From positions 1,608,553-1,663,776 of the forward strand of contig NW_004797360.1 in assembly GCF_000002075.1 (NCBI RefSeq): 55,224 nt of DNA, in the 5' to 3' direction. The translations under genes were made by a program, and so were the position numbers. This DNA is from Aplysia californica (lineage: Eukaryota > Mollusca > Gastropoda > Aplysiida > Aplysiidae). Below are positions 50,700-55,224 of this stretch, one piece after another. The notes under the pieces are model-generated. The model saw nothing but the letters and a program-made list of their open reading frames with translations. It was not told where the DNA came from and made no database searches. Each line of letters begins with the position of its first letter. Within the stretch, counting starts at the first letter, position 1.

Positions 50700-53600
50700 T
50701 GAAGGTGCTGAAAAAATAAAACTGCTATGTCGCAAATTATGGTTATTATTTTAGAAAATAAATTTCCTATTTGAAATTTCATCTAGATATTTCACCCCGT
50801 TTGTACAAAACCTTTATATTTTTTTTATATATCAATACAAAGTCCTAATAGTGAAAACAGCTGTATTTGTTGGTTTTCGCTTTATCATTTGTTAAGGGAA
50901 ACTACTCTTACTACTTCCATTTTCGAACACGATTGCTGCCCCTTGCTATGACGATCTTTCAGAAATTTCCGAAAAGCAATGTCAGGATTTTCCACAACAG
51001 TTAGTAAATAACTTCAAAAGGATTTTCCTGAGACAACGCCACAATTTTTCTTTGCATCTTATTAAATATTCCAGTTCCTGACCGTCGGGTATAAAGATTG
51101 CACGTTTTTGTAGAAGACTCAGTACAGGCAGATTCATATGTGATTTCCTTTGTTAGACAACGACAAGCTTGTAACTGTAAGGCTTGTTCGTCTCTTATCA
51201 GTTTGTTGGTGCCAGTTTCCAGGCAGTTTGGTGATGAGGCAGCAGTTGGCGGTGATCCATCATCAGACTCAATTAGATTCTAGACAAACCAGCTAGGCTA
51301 CTCATCTGATACGTAGATCAAGATCTAGATCTAGTACTGCAAGTGTCATCCAATTTCAGAACCAGATTGGTTTTTTTGTGTGCTGTAGTCTTGTAGTGAG
51401 TAGTGGTTGTTTAGAGTTTAGGCTATTTTATTACTCAAATTATTATTGTTACTGTTGAAGTAGTTCAGGTTCAGGTCTAGATCTAGATCTAGCCAGCAGA
51501 ACAAGTTTAGTAATTTAGTAGGCTTACAAAACTTTAAGTTTAAGGCTTGAACTTGAGGTTTTAAAAAAGTGAATATTTTAGCCATTCATTAGACTCTAAT
51601 TCTAATTTATGGCAAATTATAGTCAAGATGATCTAGAATCTAGACAAGCAGACGTTCTATCATGATCATCTATTGAATTACTAATGATGTGGTGACTTTG
51701 TTGTTGAAACAGATTTTTTTTATCAGTTATTTGTAAATTCGAAACGTACTTCAACCAGACACACCAATCATTGCTTGGACTTCAATCAGGCTAACCGTGC
51801 ATTTCAAATTCTGCTGGAGAACAGACTTAGATAGTTTCTATTGGCATACACAGAGAGGTCTAGAATCTTAGATCTGTTTCCTCTAAGTTTGTGCTTTCAA
51901 GATTTGGAGAAAAATTGTACAATCCTCTGCCATCACCGTCCACAGCAGATGACTGCAACAGCAAAGACTGATTAAAATAAAGTCCTGTCAGTGTTTTCTT
52001 TCCTCATTGTACAGCATTTGCAATTTGCTGTTCCTGATCTATGTGCAAAGGAGAGGATACCTACTGTGAACACTGTAACAGCATCAAAAACAAGACGAAA
52101 CACGTTTTTTGGCTTATATGGTAAGTTTGGCTAAGTTTCTGTTGCTGTAATTATTTTTATTATAATTTGTATACAATATTTGTGAAATGTCATCACTTTA
52201 ACTTTAGTCGCCTAAAACTTTGTAACCACCTAACTTTTGAATTTTGAAAAAGTTAAAGGTGGTTGAGAATCATTTAAAGTTAAAGGGTGCACAGTATTAC
52301 AAGGAGAGTCTGAAGTCACTGGTATAGTTAAATTTTCAGTTTTTCATTAGTTTCATTTAGATCTAATTTTGGGAAAGTCCTTTTTCTAAGACACCCTTGT
52401 AACCAAGTGAGGCTTCCGTTCACAAGCAGTACGCACTGTTTCGACAATGACTTGACGAGCGATTCTTTTGAGTCTGTTACTGATGGTACCCAGCCAGTTT
52501 TAAGTAACCGTTTGGCTCAAGGTCTTAGAATATATTGCACCTCTACAGTATTGTGAGTTGCTTGTGACTTGTCGCACTCAGCTGTTTTGAAATATTTAAT
52601 GTCAAGACTTCAGATAGGCAAAGGTATGTTTCTGAGTCGCCACTCTCACCTGTTACAAATAAATGTCAAGTCAAACAATTTTTTTTACAGCTTTATATTA
52701 TTTTTGCCCCAATATTGACACCATGTGTATTATTAAAGCGCAATAAATAATTGGCTAATAGTAGGCCTACTTTAGCAATTATATTTCAATACAAGACAAA
52801 AAGCATCATTCATTTTATAAATGATTTTTTAAACTGTCTAAAATGTGAAGTAATAACATTGAAGAAGATGAAGACAAAATGCTGTTATATTCCTTCTACT
52901 CTGGAGAAGTTTGCTAAAATAATTTTCAAAAGTTCCAACTCTTCACATGTTGTGCTTTTTATGCAATATTAACTGTTCTGTATAACATTTTAATACAAGA
53001 GAGCTTTTTTAATCAAACTGAATGCTTTTTATCAACATTACTGTGAGAGTATACCTTACCAATGTCATATATATTTATGTGATTCATATATAAGTAAACC
53101 AGTTCAAGTTCTGCCATAACAGAAGAACTAGACTTTATAAAAATATTAACCAGGGGCGGCTCATGGTTTTGTAGTGAACTGACCGGCTGTAATTTCCATT
53201 GATACCTCCCCCCCCATCCCAGCCAGTACTTCACTCAAAGACTTAATTTCACACAGTGTCGATGTGCTCTTGCCATGTAAAATTATGAAGCCTGTGTTAT
53301 GAAAAAATGTTATGCGATACGTTACTACCAATGATCCTGTCCCATACAGATTTAAAGTCTTGAAGAATCAGATTCCATGCTGTACTTTAACACACACACA
53401 CACACACATAAGCACAATAAAACAAATTTAGCTCACGACAATGTCCGATCATATTCTAAAATGATTAGAAATTAGAGTCTAGCTAAGGTAATGGTTGGAA
53501 AGGGGGGTCGAGGGGGGTGTAAATTGTTTTTAGGCTCAGACTCTGACAGCCAAACGAACAAAGGGCTTTCTGTCTTTGATTCCAATCGGGCGGTTTGCTT

Positions 53601-55022
53601 CATCGCCAGTCCGGAGTAGGTAACTCTGGGAAGTAGGCGACGAGAATAGAACACCAAACAGAACCATGGCTGGCTTAAAATTCAACAAACATTAAAAGTT
53701 CTTTGCTGACAATAATAGATGTACAGGCAGTTAAAAGAGACAGTCTATTGAATTTTAGGCCTGCATACATGTCACTGATGAAAGAATGATTCACAGACGT
53801 GTCCTTCCTTTCAAAGTAACAGAAGGACCAACTGGAAATTAGAAGGCATATTTGCGCCCTTGGGCAAAAGCTGAATTCGCCGGGAAGGCTGACATCACCA
53901 CTGAGTGGGCGGACTCGACGGGCGACGATTTACATTTTATAAAAGTTACAAGCCGGCGTGATAAACAAAGATGAAGGAATGGGTCTCTGAAGTGCAACAA
54001 GACACTGTGAACCCCATCTATTGTCTCACTGAGCACTTTCAAATCATCAGAGTGTTTTTTTAACGTTGATAAACAATAATGATTTTATTTAGCCTACGTG
54101 AAACTAAATAAAAATTAATTTCACAGCAGTCTATATCTCTTGTCCACTGTACTGCCGACAAAAAGTGACCAGCGCTGACGTTCTTGTCCAGTGAAAGACC
54201 CGCCCGTGATATTAACTAACATTCCATACAGGTCTCAACAAACAATTTCTTATAATTTCACAGACAGGGTCGCTGTAGTGCTGTCTGCTTCTTTCTAGCA
54301 TGTGTTTTGCTGCCTGACACATGCTAGGACTAGGACCGTCCATATCATATTATTTCCAAGACATGCTTCTCTCATAAAGTTAGTAGAGTCTAGAAAGATA
54401 AGATGATAGAGTTATAAATTGTCCTAGAGGGAAATTTTTCTTGACGGTACAGGACAGTACTTATTACACATGATGAGTCTGCTGAGGTTACTGACTACTG
54501 TCCCATTACATAAATCAGATTGATCCCTGTTGCTTTTCCAAAGTATTTTTGTAGAGGTAGAAGAAAACATAAAAGTATAAGAACATCTTGTAGTCTCTTG
54601 TTGGCTGTCATGAGCACTGTTGCTTCCAAATTTGCCCATTGCCATAAAAACTTTTTTGCAGTAGTAGTAAAAAATGGTAGGGAAAGTTTAAGTAGTATCA
54701 TTCCGGAGAAAAAGTGTAAGGTGGTACGGGTAGATGAATGACCCTATTTCTTTGATAAAATTTGTAGATAAATTGGGAGGGGGGGCTACACCCCTAAAGT
54801 GCCGATTCAGCTAATAATTAAGGAATTTGTAGGCATATTTTTAGCTTCCTCAGCCTCTCCTACAACTGTTTCATCGCTTTAGAAGAACCCCAAAAACCGT
54901 ATTTTTTCCCATACGGGGCATGTCTGTCACCTCCATTTCCTCATAAAGTCAATATTTTATTTTTCTTTATCGGCGGTTTTCTCAAAACGCGACTTTTCTC
55001 TATACTTTTTTTAATACGCAGT
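50700..55022. other. 5' flank of BTAF1
   Basis: No confirmed gene. It contains clusters of overlapping AGATCT/TCTAGA motifs (51310-51340, 51470-51495), a TATAAAG on the plus strand at 51090, one exon-like interval at 52015-52120, a short (CA)n near 53392-53409, and otherwise unrecognised AT-rich DNA. Confidence 0.45.
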
Positions 55023-55116
55023 GGCTACGTTCACGGCGCCCTGAACGTAGCCTGCAGACTACGTTCACGGCGCCGTGAATGTAGTTTGCGGTAGATGTTG
55101 AGGCTACGTTCACGGC
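55023..55116. repeat. tandem palindromes of a 15-base unit
   Basis: GGCTACGTTCACGGC and its near-exact inverse form a 30-base palindrome at 55023-55052. A second, 28 bases, lies at 55058-55085. A lone half unit lies at 55102-55116. Each centre contains GGCGCC. Preceded by an AT-rich stretch. Possibly the fold-back end of a DNA transposon cut by the window edge. Confidence 0.7.
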
Positions 55117-55224
55117 ACTCAAGCTTCGTTTAGATGGACCGTCCACTGCCGGTTTAAGTCAGCCGGTTTTAGTCAATCACAGGCTTAAAATTAAAAGACA
55201 AGACAACGCGATTATCCTGCATGC

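Noticed and set aside
53154-53240. hAT-like start CAGGGGCGGCTCATGG
   Set aside because: A single end only. No matching inverted terminus or target duplication was found.

Overview
This window is animal nuclear DNA. It holds one complete, intron-rich host gene on the minus strand, whose introns and flanks are packed with short interspersed and inverted-repeat mobile elements. The gene is BTAF1, the animal orthologue of yeast Mot1 (TBP-associated factor 172 of B-TFIID), a Snf2-family ATPase that strips TATA-binding protein (TBP) from DNA. I rebuilt it by hand as 40 coding exons between 49810 (ATG) and 10020 (TAG). The exon lengths sum to 5568 nt, giving 1855 residues against 1849 in the human protein as I recall it. 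All 39 introns close in phase, and 38 are GT-AG. Intron 33 is GC-AG. The protein shows the whole Mot1 layout: N-terminal HEAT-type helical repeats, a variable linker, and a C-terminal Snf2 ATPase with motifs [31 protein letters not shown] and HRIGQ. No inactivating change was seen.

The organism is probably a lophotrochozoan, most likely a gastropod mollusc. This rests on protein divergence from vertebrates, roughly 1 kb introns, AT-rich noncoding DNA, and tRNA-headed SINEs and MITEs of the kind common in molluscs. The species is not identifiable by eye.

Layout. 1-10019 lies 3' of the gene: possible long 3' UTR, a LINE end fragment, a hAT-like element, several MITEs, and no convincing second gene. 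10020-24070 holds the ATPase exons 40-26. The catalytic lobes run from exon 27 through exon 39. 23402-49810 holds exons 27-1, which carry the HEAT region and the start of the ATPase. A 200-base assembly gap (26173-26372) falls inside intron 24 and costs no coding sequence. 49811-55224 is the 5' flank. It has TATA, CCAAT and AAGATGGC motifs near 50590-50660 on the minus strand, a second CCAAT in the opposite sense, one weak candidate exon on the plus strand, and nested palindromes at the far right edge.

Repeats. I separate a SINE family with about 13 copies (mostly in the gene's sense), two SINE families with recognisable tRNA promoter boxes, a long-tail SINE whose tail supplies the 3' splice region of exon 10, and five or six MITE families, including a TTAA-flanked piggyBac-type element nested in another MITE. 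Several insertions lie within 25 bases of BTAF1 splice sites. I found no undescribed multi-gene system. The most interesting signals are how the mobile elements meet the splice sites and how the MITE families are mosaics of one another.
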